Below, in pieces: positions 1 to 6,335 of a stretch of DNA of 11,864 bases. The first letter of the stretch is position 1. Each line of letters opens with the position of its first letter. The position numbers and the translations under genes are program-made. Source of the stretch: an uncultured Lachnospiraceae bacterium (GTDB lineage: Bacteria; Bacillota; Clostridia; Lachnospirales; Lachnospiraceae); assembly GCA_900544445.1 (NCBI GenBank), contig UQVK01000112.1, positions 1 through 11,864 of the forward strand. Reading direction: 5' to 3'. Below the pieces are notes generated by a model, which was given only the letters and a program-made list of their open reading frames with translations, did no database searches and was not told where the DNA came from.

Positions 1-567
1 GCCCGTAATGGTTCCGCCGGAGCCCACTCCCGCCACGAAAATGTCCACTTTTCCGTCCGTATCCTCCCAGATCTCCGGTCCTGTGGTCAGCCGATGGGCC
101 TTCGCGTTGGAAGGATTGTCAAACTGTCCCGGAATAAAGGAACCCGGAATCTGCGCATGCAGCTCATCCGCTTTTGCAATCGCGCCCTTCATCCCTTCCC
201 CGCCGGGCGTCAGGACGATTTCGGCGCCGTATGCCGCCAGCAGCTTTCTGCGCTCCACGCTCATGGTCTCCGGCAGCGTCAGAATCACCCGGTATCCTCT
301 TGCCGCGGCAATCGCTGCCAGTCCTATTCCCGTGTTCCCGCTGGTGGGTTCGATGATTGTCGCGCCCTTCTCCAGCCTTCCGTCCGCCTCCGCGTCCAGA
401 ATCATCTGCAGCGCCGCCCGGTCCTTCACGCTGCCGGTGGGATTTAAGTACTCCAGCTTCGCCAGAAGCGTCACCCCTTCGATACCGGCTTCTCTTCCAT
501 AATTTTCAAGCGCCATCAGGGGCGTTTTTCCGATCAGTTCCGTGATATTGTTCCGAATCTCTGCCAC
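1..567 (-). CDS. cysK: Cysteine synthase (O-acetylserine sulfhydrylase), partial
   Basis: PLP-dependent enzyme making L-cysteine from O-acetylserine and sulfide in the cytoplasm. Only the first 189 residues are inside the window; the 3' end is cut off at base 1. Visible fold-type II motifs are ELIGKTPLM near the start, NPTGSVKDRAA with the PLP-binding lysine at about residue 48, and the substrate loop EPTSGNTGIGLAA. The start is a choice. An ATG at 579 has no usable ribosome binding site, whereas a GTG at 567 in the same frame is preceded by GGAGG with a 5-base spacer, and it gives an N-terminus (AEIRNNITELIGKTPL) of the length usual for CysK. I therefore prefer GTG at 567; ATG at 579 would add four residues. 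It has its own promoter and is separated from the upstream hexosaminidase gene by a terminator. Cystathionine beta-synthase-like relatives cannot be fully excluded from the N-terminal half alone. Confidence 0.93.
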   Translation of the reverse strand, partial: MAEIRNNITELIGKTPLMALENYGREAGIEGVTLLAKLEYLNPTGSVKDRAALQMILDAEADGRLEKGATIIEPTSGNTGIGLAAIAAARGYRVILTLPETMSVERRKLLAAYGAEIVLTPGGEGMKGAIAKADELHAQIPGSFIPGQFDNPSNAKAHRLTTGPEIWEDTDGKVDIFVAGVGSGGTITG

Positions 568-648
568 TGCGTCCTCCATTCCCAGTTTTTGACAACTGAA
601 CTGCGCCGCCAATTCATACTGTTTCAGTAGGCTATAATGTATGATAGA

Positions 649-677
649 AATATACTCCGATACGCAAAAGCTGTCAA
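649..677 (-). promoter_or_regulatory. Sigma-A-type promoter of cysK
   Basis: On the minus strand TTGACA (677-672), a 17-base spacer and TATATT (654-649) form a near-consensus vegetative promoter. Transcription would begin near 642, leaving a leader of about 75 bases before the GTG start of cysK. It lies downstream of the terminator of the preceding operon, so cysK is probably transcribed alone from here. Confidence 0.8.
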
Positions 678-717
678 GGCGGAGTTCAGGCCATAGCCGC
701 TCCTTTCTGTGAAGCTG

Positions 718-736
718 TGTTATACACATTATAACA
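718..736. promoter_or_regulatory. Perfect inverted repeat upstream of the cysK promoter (possible operator)
   Basis: Arms TGTTATA and TATAACA form a perfect 7-bp inverted repeat with a 5-base centre, about 40 bases upstream of the cysK -35 box. On the minus strand the same bases contain TGTTATAAT, which matches an extended -10 element, so a second start site is possible although no good -35 box is correctly placed. The arrangement suits a regulator binding site, but the protein is unknown and I do not assign it to a known cysteine regulator. Confidence 0.4.
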
Positions 737-758
737 TACCACCTGCCAAAAGTAGAAT

Positions 759-810
759 AAAATCCCGCTACGCGTTTTCGCCTGTCCGAAAACAACGCCG
801 CGGGATTTTT
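759..810 (-). terminator. Bidirectional rho-independent terminator between GH20 gene and cysK
   Basis: The outer stem pairs AAAATCCCGC (759-768) with GCGGGATTTT (800-809), 10 bp. The inner stem pairs GTTTTCG (774-780) with CGAAAAC (787-793) around a 6-base loop, with an internal loop between the two stems. It begins about 25 bases after the stop codon of the hexosaminidase gene and ends in T-rich sequence on both strands, so it can end the long upstream operon. No plus-strand gene is visible that would need the other direction. Confidence 0.85.
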
Positions 811-833
811 TATAAAAAAATAGAGAGCTCCGT

Positions 834-2801
834 TTAAATCGGGGAAGCGGAAATGATCGTCTTCCAGCTGTTGCAGGCGCACAGGGTATGCTCCTCTCCC
901 TCCTTCACGGGACGGAAGGGAAGCCTCGGCTCCTCCAGCTCCGGCAGGCTGTCCACCTCTCCGTTCAGCCAGGACTCCACACGTTTCTTCGCGCTCTCCA
1001 GGCGGGCCAGCAGGCCGCCAATGCGGATGTCCAGCACCTCAAAGCCGAAAATACGGCTTTCCCGGTTCCAGAGCGCTTCCCTGCGGTCCCGGTATACACG
1101 GATTTTTTCCATGGCGAGGGGAATCTCTTTCTCTGCCAGCGCCGCAAGGGACTGACGATCTTTTTTCTCATATGCCTCATGCAGCTTTCTTCCGAGCGGC
1201 GCCTTTACGGAAAGCGCATCCGCCAGGCAGACGTACAGGGAAAGCACCTCTTCGGCATAGCCGCCGCCACGCTGCAGAATCTGCATGCAGTTTTTCTGCG
1301 TGCAGTTTCTCTTCATACCTTCCTCCAGAGCCTTCAGGAGCCTGTCCCTGAGCCCTTCATAATAGCTCTTCACATCCCAGTTCCTGATCTGCTCATCAAA
1401 CAGGCCGATCAGGACATCCTGATAGAGCAGATATTTGGAGGGATTGTCATAAAACGCGCTGCCCTGCGGCCGGTCGAATTCTCCCAGAATCTCACAGGCC
1501 TCCCAGGAGGTTCCGGTCAGGAATTCAAACTGCTCCTTCAGCGCTTCCTCCGACACTTCCTTTGCAAAGCCATGCTCCGCGAAACGGACAATGGAAGAAA
1601 GTCCCGCGCCCATCGGGGTCTCCGCGCCGTCGTCCTGCCACATGGTGCAGACCGCCTCCCGGATTCCCGCTTCCTTCACCGCGCGCATCGCCGGCTCTGT
1701 GGTATCCTTTGCCCCCTTCAGATTGGGAGATACGCCGTTCCATACCCAGCCGCCTCCGGCAAAGATTACCTTGTCAGAAAGCTGGCTGTGCATGCGCAGA
1801 TACTGTCTGTAGAAATTTTCATCCGTATGATAATAATCCCAGTAAACCAGCGCCACATCCGCCGGCGGCTTCACCGCGCCGGAAAGGTCTGCATCCAGCG
1901 GAAGGTCATAGTAGTCGTTATTTTGTGAGCTCATGCGCAGGTACATATCGCTCCAGATCATGGGTTCAAGACCAAGCTTCCGGCAGATCTGCGCCACCTG
2001 TTCCAGATGGGCGGCCATGATCTCCGATTTGGGATGGTAGCCGTTTTTGTGAAGATATTTTCCAAGCCCCAGCGACCAGGCCTCGTCCATGCCCAGATGT
2101 ACCCGCTTCGTCAGGAATGGTTCCGTCGCCCGACGGATGCAGGCCTCCACAAAGCGGTAAACCTCGCTCTCGCCAACCATCAGGATATCATCCGTATCCT
2201 GCATGCCCGCCATGGCTTCCCAGCGCAGCGTATTCTTCAGATGCGCAAGCGCCTGGATGCAGGGAATCATCTCAATGCCGAACTGATCCGCGTATACCGC
2301 AAGCTCATGCAGCTCTTTGCTGCTGTAACGGCCCCTGTAAGCGCCAAAATAAGGATATTCCTCCACCTCATAGGTATCCTCCGTATACAGCATCATCGTG
2401 TTCATGCCGAGCGACGCCTCAAAACGGATGTACCATTTAATCATATCCATGGTGAGTACACTGTTTCTGGAGCAGTCCAGCATGACGCCGTTTCTGTCCA
2501 GCCAGACCTGTTCCTCCACCTGAAAGCTTTCTTCACTTCCCCTCTTTTCCAGCTCCCGCACCAGCCGCATCAGCGCACGGAAGACGAAGGCCTTATCGCA
2601 GGCGGAAAGCACGGCGCTCCCGTCTGCGCAGGATACGGAAACCTTCTTTTCCTCTGTCAGCTCGATGCTGAGGTCAATGACCGCCCCTTCTCCTGCATTC
2701 TTCTCCTCTCCGGGCACACACAGCGCGTATCCCCTCTCCTTCAGCAGCTCCCCCGCCGCTTTTTCGTACCCCTCCGGTACATTTTTCAGTCTGAAAATCA
2801 T
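834..2801 (-). CDS. GH20 beta-N-acetylhexosaminidase, cytoplasmic type
   Basis: A 655-residue glycoside hydrolase family 20 protein. The family removes terminal beta-linked GlcNAc or GalNAc by substrate-assisted catalysis. The signature HLGMDEAW is at residues 235-242, with the catalytic Asp-Glu pair at D239/E240. A small N-terminal alpha/beta domain (about 1-95) precedes the TIM barrel, which opens around WLDRNGVMLDCSRN (100-113). Barrel tryptophans occur in MIWSDMY, YWDYYH and MWQDDGAE. A helical C-terminal region of about 230 residues follows. No signal peptide or anchor is visible, so it should act inside the cell, as the GH20C-like intracellular enzymes are thought to. The ATG at 2801 follows GGGGG by 9 bases. 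It is the last gene of the ispE-murI operon, 29 bases after the DUF1934 gene and just before the terminator. A role in recycling amino-sugar fragments is inference; glycan or glycolipid-derived substrates are equally possible. Confidence 0.88.
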   Translation of the reverse strand: MIFRLKNVPEGYEKAAGELLKERGYALCVPGEEKNAGEGAVIDLSIELTEEKKVSVSCADGSAVLSACDKAFVFRALMRLVRELEKRGSEESFQVEEQVWLDRNGVMLDCSRNSVLTMDMIKWYIRFEASLGMNTMMLYTEDTYEVEEYPYFGAYRGRYSSKELHELAVYADQFGIEMIPCIQALAHLKNTLRWEAMAGMQDTDDILMVGESEVYRFVEACIRRATEPFLTKRVHLGMDEAWSLGLGKYLHKNGYHPKSEIMAAHLEQVAQICRKLGLEPMIWSDMYLRMSSQNNDYYDLPLDADLSGAVKPPADVALVYWDYYHTDENFYRQYLRMHSQLSDKVIFAGGGWVWNGVSPNLKGAKDTTEPAMRAVKEAGIREAVCTMWQDDGAETPMGAGLSSIVRFAEHGFAKEVSEEALKEQFEFLTGTSWEACEILGEFDRPQGSAFYDNPSKYLLYQDVLIGLFDEQIRNWDVKSYYEGLRDRLLKALEEGMKRNCTQKNCMQILQRGGGYAEEVLSLYVCLADALSVKAPLGRKLHEAYEKKDRQSLAALAEKEIPLAMEKIRVYRDRREALWNRESRIFGFEVLDIRIGGLLARLESAKKRVESWLNGEVDSLPELEEPRLPFRPVKEGEEHTLCACNSWKTIISASPI

Positions 2802-2830
2802 GTCATGATTCCCCCTGTTCCTTTGTTATT

Positions 2831-3358
2831 TTACATCCTCATCCGCGAATCCGCTTCGTCTCTGTTTCCAGGTTCCTTCTTCGCGGCGGAAATGTCCTTT
2901 TTTGTCAGTTTCAGCCTTGCATCCGGCATTGCCTTTCCGGCCGGCTGAATGCGGATTTCAATGTGACAGTCCGCAAGATACTCGTAATTTACCTCCAGAG
3001 CGTACTCCACCTGCAGACGGATTTCCTCCTCTCCTTCTGAGAATTTCACCCGCCGGGTATCCATGCCGATCAGAAGGCTTCCGTATGGGGTGAGGTAATT
3101 GGTAATGTTTTTCTTGCATTCCTCAAACGCCATGTAAACATTTACCATGCCGCGTTTCATCAGGTTCATTTCCCTCTCTCTGAACTTGATGACGTTCCTA
3201 ACCGGCTCCTCAAAGCCTTCCATCATTTCCTCGTAAATGATATAATGGGTTCCGTTTTTCTTATAATACTGCCCCCACTGGACAGTCTCAATTTCTTCAC
3301 TGTCCGGGCCCTGGTCGAACTGCAGCCCGCGTATGGTGAGCATTACTTCCTTTGTCAT
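2831..3358 (-). CDS. DUF1934 (YwiB-like) protein
   Basis: A 175-residue protein of the DUF1934/YwiB family, small beta-barrel (calycin-like) cytoplasmic proteins of unknown function common in Firmicutes. Family-like features are the beta-rich pattern from MTKEVMLTIRG, the segment YYKKNGTHYIIYEE (about 31-44), VIKFREREMNLMKRG, and the alternating hydrophobic strands around LQVEYALEVNYEYLADCHIEI. The C-terminal tail is longer than in YwiB, highly charged and probably disordered. The frame stays open upstream as far as 3526, inside murI, but the ATG at 3358 aligns with the known N-terminus of the family. Its own ribosome binding site is poor, and it overlaps the stop of a nine-codon leader frame that has an excellent one. 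A second ATG at 3343 is a weaker alternative. In many Firmicutes this gene sits before argS; here a GH20 gene follows instead. Confidence 0.8.
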   Translation of the reverse strand: MTKEVMLTIRGLQFDQGPDSEEIETVQWGQYYKKNGTHYIIYEEMMEGFEEPVRNVIKFREREMNLMKRGMVNVYMAFEECKKNITNYLTPYGSLLIGMDTRRVKFSEGEEEIRLQVEYALEVNYEYLADCHIEIRIQPAGKAMPDARLKLTKKDISAAKKEPGNRDEADSRMRM

Positions 3359-3384
3359 TGCCTTTCTCTCACAATCTGCCGCAT
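3355..3384 (-). CDS. Nine-codon leader frame coupled to the DUF1934 gene (possible)
   Basis: On the minus strand GAGGAGG (3397-3391), a 6-base spacer and ATG (3384) open a frame of nine codons, MRQIVRERQ, ending at TGA (3357-3355). The stop overlaps the DUF1934 start codon in the classical ATGA arrangement. The strong ribosome binding site belongs to no other visible gene, because the DUF1934 frame has no start codon at a suitable distance. It may load ribosomes that then reinitiate at DUF1934. It is too short for coding statistics and may be chance. Confidence 0.35.
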   Translation of the reverse strand: MRQIVRERQ

Positions 3385-3391
3385 GTGCGGC
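3378..3391 (-). repeat. Short palindrome in the murI-DUF1934 gap
   Basis: GCCGCATGTGCGGC can fold into a small hairpin (5-bp stem, 4-base loop). It directly follows the GAGGAGG ribosome binding site and covers the ATG of the nine-codon leader frame. It has no T-tract, so it is not a terminator. It could modulate initiation at the leader frame, but hairpins this small also arise by chance. Confidence 0.35.
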
Positions 3392-3437
3392 CTCCTCAAT
3401 TGCGTTCCTCTGCCCTGCCTGCCATCCGGAAACCGCA

Positions 3438-4274
3438 TCAGTATTCCTCGATGGGAATGGTCTTTGCGGAAAGGATTCCATACTTGATGATGGAGTTGGC
3501 AAAGCGCTTGAATTTCTCCGCGGCATCGCTTACGTAAAAGCGGTAACGGTTTTCTCCCAGCGCAGGAGGGTTGGGGCTTAACAGCTCATGCTGCCCAAGC
3601 AGCTCCTTCAGCTCCACCGCCGTCTCATAGGCTGGATTCACCAGCGTTACACCTTCCCCCATGATCCTCCCTACCGTTTTGCGGATCAGGGGATAATGCG
3701 TGCAGCCAAGAATCAGGGTATCGATCCCGATGTCGATCAGCTCCGTCAGATAACGGGATGCGATCTCATCCGTCACCGGATCTTCCCACAGCCCCTCTTC
3801 CACCAGGGGAACGAACAGGGGACAGGCCTTTCCCGTTACCTGGACCTGCGGATTGATCTGATGTATGTAGCTGGAATAGATTCCACTTCCGATGGTCCCT
3901 TCTGTACCGATCACGCCGATCCGTCCGTTCCGTGTCACTTCTGCGGCTACCTTTGCGCCGGGTTTCACCACGCCGATCATCGGGATATCGATTTCCTTTT
4001 CCAGCGCATCCAGCGCGTAGGCGCTCACCGTATTACAGGCCACCACAATGGCTTTCACCTGCTGCGTCTGCAGAAATCTCACAATCTGTTCGGAAAAGCG
4101 GGTCACCGTTTCCCGGGATTTGCTTCCGTATGGCACCCGGGCCGTATCTCCGAAATATACGATTTTCTCATTTGGGATCTGTCTCATGATCTCCCGCACC
4201 ACGGTCAGCCCGCCAACGCCCGAATCAAATACCCCGACGGGCCTCTCCCTGTATTCCAGTGCTTCCAATCTCAT
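3438..4274 (-). CDS. murI: Glutamate racemase
   Basis: Cofactor-independent enzyme converting L-glutamate to D-glutamate for peptidoglycan, in the cytoplasm. Family motifs are all present: GVFDSGVGGLTV with the catalytic-site Asp-Ser, GDTARVPYGSKS, VACNTVSA with the first catalytic cysteine, and LGCTHYPL with the second cysteine and the histidine. The start is uncertain. The frame opens at ATG 4298, but that codon has no ribosome binding site and would overlap the previous gene by 74 bases. GGGAGG directly precedes ATG 4277, lies 3 bases before ATG 4274 and 9 bases before TTG 4268. I list 4274 (278 residues); TTG at 4268 is nearly as good. All leave a clear overlap with the end of the small membrane protein gene, implying translational coupling. 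The following DUF1934 gene starts 79 bases downstream. Confidence 0.95.
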   Translation of the reverse strand: MRLEALEYRERPVGVFDSGVGGLTVVREIMRQIPNEKIVYFGDTARVPYGSKSRETVTRFSEQIVRFLQTQQVKAIVVACNTVSAYALDALEKEIDIPMIGVVKPGAKVAAEVTRNGRIGVIGTEGTIGSGIYSSYIHQINPQVQVTGKACPLFVPLVEEGLWEDPVTDEIASRYLTELIDIGIDTLILGCTHYPLIRKTVGRIMGEGVTLVNPAYETAVELKELLGQHELLSPNPPALGENRYRFYVSDAAEKFKRFANSIIKYGILSAKTIPIEEY

Positions 4275-4611
4275 CATCCTCCCTGTGTTCTTCCTCATCC
4301 GGAGTTTTCATGTCTTCCCTCCGCTTTTCCGGCTTCTGTTTCAGAAAGCTGAAGGTAACCCGCAGCTCTCCCTCCTGCGCATTCAGAATTTTCTCATAAT
4401 CCTCCGCCTCCGGAGCACTCCCGTCCGCCCTGCGGCAGACATCGGCAGGAAATGCGAGTTCCGGGTAGAAAACGCCCCAGAAGCAGAGCAGCATGAACGC
4501 TGCCGCGGCAAATGCAGCAACAGCTTCTTTTCTGCGTACCTGAAGCCGTCCACATAATCTCTGTCTGATATACCAGGGCAGGCAGCGCACCCATTTCCAT
4601 TCCTTCTGCAT
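4225..4611 (-). CDS. Small single-pass membrane protein, unknown function
   Basis: A 128-residue protein I do not recognise. The N-terminus (about 1-28) is rich in Lys, Arg and Trp, and is followed by one hydrophobic segment at about 29-49 (AVAAFAAAAFMLLCFWGVF). The remaining 80 residues are hydrophilic and charged, with acidic runs near the end. The positive-inside rule predicts a cytoplasmic N-terminus and an extracytoplasmic tail; this is inference. It is very likely a real gene because AAAGGAGG stands 5 bases before the ATG at 4611. It begins 48 bases after the GntR gene and its last codons overlap the start of murI in another frame, so it belongs to the same operon. A cell-envelope role is suggested only by its neighbours. 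Confidence 0.75.
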   Translation of the reverse strand: MQKEWKWVRCLPWYIRQRLCGRLQVRRKEAVAAFAAAAFMLLCFWGVFYPELAFPADVCRRADGSAPEAEDYEKILNAQEGELRVTFSFLKQKPEKRREDMKTPDEEEHREDDEIGSTGIQGEARRGI

Positions 4612-4620
4612 ACCGTCCTC

Positions 4621-4639
4621 CTTTCCGTCCTACGGAAAG
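4621..4639 (-). promoter_or_regulatory. Hairpin overlapping the ribosome binding site of the small membrane protein gene
   Basis: CTTTCCGT and ACGGAAAG form a perfect 8-bp stem with a 3-base loop. On the transcript its 3' arm runs into AAAGGAGG (4624-4617), so the first half of the ribosome binding site is in the stem while GAGG stays mostly free. It could reduce or tune translation, or protect the upstream transcript end. There is no T-tract, so it is not a terminator. Confidence 0.5.
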
Positions 4640-4659
4640 TATTGACAACACGGACGGCT

Positions 4660-5352
4660 TTATACATTTCGGGAACCAGGTTCCTTCCTTTTCTGCTGAA
4701 TCTGGGACAGAATGGACTGTTCCTGATTGTAAATGTGCATCCGGATCGCTCTCGCTCCGGCTTCCCCATCCCGGCTCCGGATACAGCGATAGATTTCCTC
4801 ATGCTCCTCAATCAGCCGTCCATGCTGGCTGACGTCCTTGATGTATTCCAGCCGGTATCGGTACATCTGCTGGGACAGGTTTCCCACCATCTGGATCAGC
4901 CTGTCGTTGCCGCTGGCGCGGACGATGATATCATGAAGCGCCACGTCCGCCTGGGCGATGCGGACCGCGTCCTGGGTGCGGGTCATCTGGACAAAAGTGT
5001 CACAGGCCCTTCTCAGCTCCCGGATCTCTTCCTCCGTGATCCGCTCGCAGGCAAGCTCTATGGCAAGGGCATCCAGCGCCTGGCGCACCTCCAGCACATC
5101 CTTCAGGCCTTTTTCCGTGATCTGCGCCACCTCCGCTCCCCTTCTGGGAATCATGGTGACCAGTCCTTCCAGCTCCAGCATGCGGATCGCTTCCCGGATC
5201 GGCGTCCGGCTCACGCCGAGGCGGTTGGCCAGATGGATTTCCATCAGCCGTTCCCCCGGCTTCATCTCTCCCGTCAGGATGCTTTCACGGAGCGTGTTGA
5301 ACACCACATCCCGCAGAGGCAGATATTCATTTGCTTTTTCTTCTGTCTTCAT
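4660..5352 (-). CDS. GntR-family transcriptional regulator, FadR subfamily (FCD domain)
   Basis: A 230-residue DNA-binding regulator. The N-terminal winged helix (about 10-77) contains the helix-turn-helix HLANRLGVSRTPIREAIRML (40-59). The C-terminal FCD effector domain (about 82-215) shows the expected metal-site residues D136, H140 (DVALHD), H184 and H206, so it probably binds a divalent metal with a carboxylate ligand; the actual effector cannot be read from sequence. The ATG at 5352 has a modest AAGGA 3 bases upstream. The gene lies 54 bases after ispE and 48 before the small membrane protein gene, so it is co-transcribed. A TGTATACA palindrome just after the predicted ispE transcription start resembles sites used by this subfamily and makes autoregulation of the operon plausible, but unproven. 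Confidence 0.92.
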   Translation of the reverse strand: MKTEEKANEYLPLRDVVFNTLRESILTGEMKPGERLMEIHLANRLGVSRTPIREAIRMLELEGLVTMIPRRGAEVAQITEKGLKDVLEVRQALDALAIELACERITEEEIRELRRACDTFVQMTRTQDAVRIAQADVALHDIIVRASGNDRLIQMVGNLSQQMYRYRLEYIKDVSQHGRLIEEHEEIYRCIRSRDGEAGARAIRMHIYNQEQSILSQIQQKRKEPGSRNV

Positions 5353-5367
5353 CCATCCTTCTTTCTG

Positions 5368-5382
5368 GCTGCCAGGGGCAGC
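5368..5382 (-). repeat. Hairpin in the ispE-gntR gap
   Basis: GCTGCC and GGCAGC form a perfect 6-bp stem with a 3-base loop in the 54-base gap between ispE and the GntR gene. On the transcript no T-run follows it, so it does not look like a terminator. It could be a processing or stability element between cistrons. Confidence 0.4.
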
Positions 5383-5406
5383 AATTGTTGAAAAAAACGG
5401 CGTCCG

Positions 5407-6291
5407 CTATCCCTGCTCCACGCAGGTGTGCTCCGCGAAGGAGGTCAGATAGGTCTGGGCCGCCAGCTTTGCCGTTCTCAGCGCTTCCAGCGCCTGCTTC
5501 GCCCGCTGTCCGTCATCGAACAGGGCGAAAACCGTGGGACCGCTTCCGCTCATCAGCGCGCCCAGCGCGCCGTTTTCCATAAGGAACTCCTTAATCTGCG
5601 CGATCACCGGATATTTGGGGACGGTCACGGTTTCCAGCACATTGGAAAGTCTGCTCACCACGCCGGAAAGCTCTCCCTTCCGGATGCTTTCCGCCATGCC
5701 GTCAATATCCGGATGCTCCTTCACGGTTTCCAGATGCAGATTCTGGTAAACCCACTTTGTGGATACGTGAATGGAAGGCTTGGCCACGATCACATGACAG
5801 TCCGGCGCGGCGGGAAGGGCGGTCAGCTTCTCTCCGATTCCTTCTGAAAGGGCCGTGCCGCCACAGATACAGTAAGGAACATCCGCGCCGATTTTCACCG
5901 CCCGCTCACAAAGCTGTTCCTCTGTCAGTCCCAGACCGAACATGCGATTCATTGCCACAAATACTGCAGCCGCGTCAGTGCTTCCCCCGGCCATTCCGGC
6001 CGCCACGGGAATCCTTTTCTCCAGCCGGACGGCCAGGCCTTCCCGGATGCCGAATTCCTCCTTCAGAAGAGAAGCGGCCCGGATGATGAGATTGTTTCCA
6101 TCCGTAGGAAGCTTCTTCATGTTGGTTTCCATCTGCAACGTGTCTTCCTTTTTCTTTTCAAAGGTGAGTCTGTCATACAGATTCACGGTCTGCATGATCA
6201 TCCTCACCTCATGGTAGCCATCCTCTCTGCGCCTTACCACATCAAGTCCAAGATTAATTTTGGCCATCGCCTTCAGCGTCAGTCTATCCAT
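5407..6291 (-). CDS. ispE: 4-diphosphocytidyl-2-C-methyl-D-erythritol kinase
   Basis: GHMP-family kinase that phosphorylates CDP-methylerythritol with ATP, the fourth step of the MEP route to isopentenyl diphosphate, in the cytoplasm. At 294 residues it is the normal family length. Visible motifs are AKINLGLDV with K11 near the N-terminus, the ATP-binding loop PVAAGMAGGSTDAAA (95-109), GADVPYCICGGTAL (135-148) with the catalytic aspartate D137, and the C-terminal MSGSGPTVFAL. The loop reads GMAGGSTDA rather than the more general GLGGGSSDA, a variation I associate with clostridial sequences. The ATG at 6291 follows GGGGAACGA; an ATG 11 bases upstream is out of frame. It is the first gene of the operon behind the promoter at 6336-6364. 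Its product feeds undecaprenyl phosphate synthesis, which links it loosely to murI downstream. Confidence 0.97.
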   Translation of the reverse strand: MDRLTLKAMAKINLGLDVVRRREDGYHEVRMIMQTVNLYDRLTFEKKKEDTLQMETNMKKLPTDGNNLIIRAASLLKEEFGIREGLAVRLEKRIPVAAGMAGGSTDAAAVFVAMNRMFGLGLTEEQLCERAVKIGADVPYCICGGTALSEGIGEKLTALPAAPDCHVIVAKPSIHVSTKWVYQNLHLETVKEHPDIDGMAESIRKGELSGVVSRLSNVLETVTVPKYPVIAQIKEFLMENGALGALMSGSGPTVFALFDDGQRAKQALEALRTAKLAAQTYLTSFAEHTCVEQG

Positions 6292-6314
6292 TCGTTCCCC
6301 ATTCCTTCCCCTTT

Positions 6315-6322
6315 TGTATACA
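6315..6322. promoter_or_regulatory. TGTATACA palindrome in the ispE leader, possible GntR operator
   Basis: A perfect 8-bp palindrome within TTGTATACAC, centred about 10 bases after the predicted transcription start and before the ispE ribosome binding site. GntR/FCD regulators often use short palindromes with a GTnnAC-like core such as TTGTATACAA, and this operon encodes such a regulator. The position suits a repressor. The assignment is inference from motif and context. Confidence 0.45.
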
Positions 6323-6335
6323 CTGATTGTTTTTG

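Noticed and set aside
8..502. 164-codon plus-strand frame opposite cysK
   Set aside because: Shadow of the cysK coding sequence; the PLP-lysine and TSGNTG motifs are on the minus strand.
888..1928. 346-codon plus-strand frame opposite the GH20 gene
   Set aside because: No recognisable domain and no convincing ribosome binding site; the minus strand clearly encodes a GH20 enzyme with its catalytic motif.
3359..3526. N-terminal extension of the DUF1934 protein into murI
   Set aside because: The frame is open, but these 56 residues overlap murI codons, are not part of the family and lack a ribosome binding site.
4642..4662. TTGACA followed by TATACA on the plus strand near 4642
   Set aside because: The spacer is only 13 bases and no plus-strand gene follows, so it is not a credible promoter.
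4672..4684. GGAACC-A-GGTTCC palindrome at the end of the GntR gene
   Set aside because: It is within codons of the C-terminal residues and too short to support a separate function.
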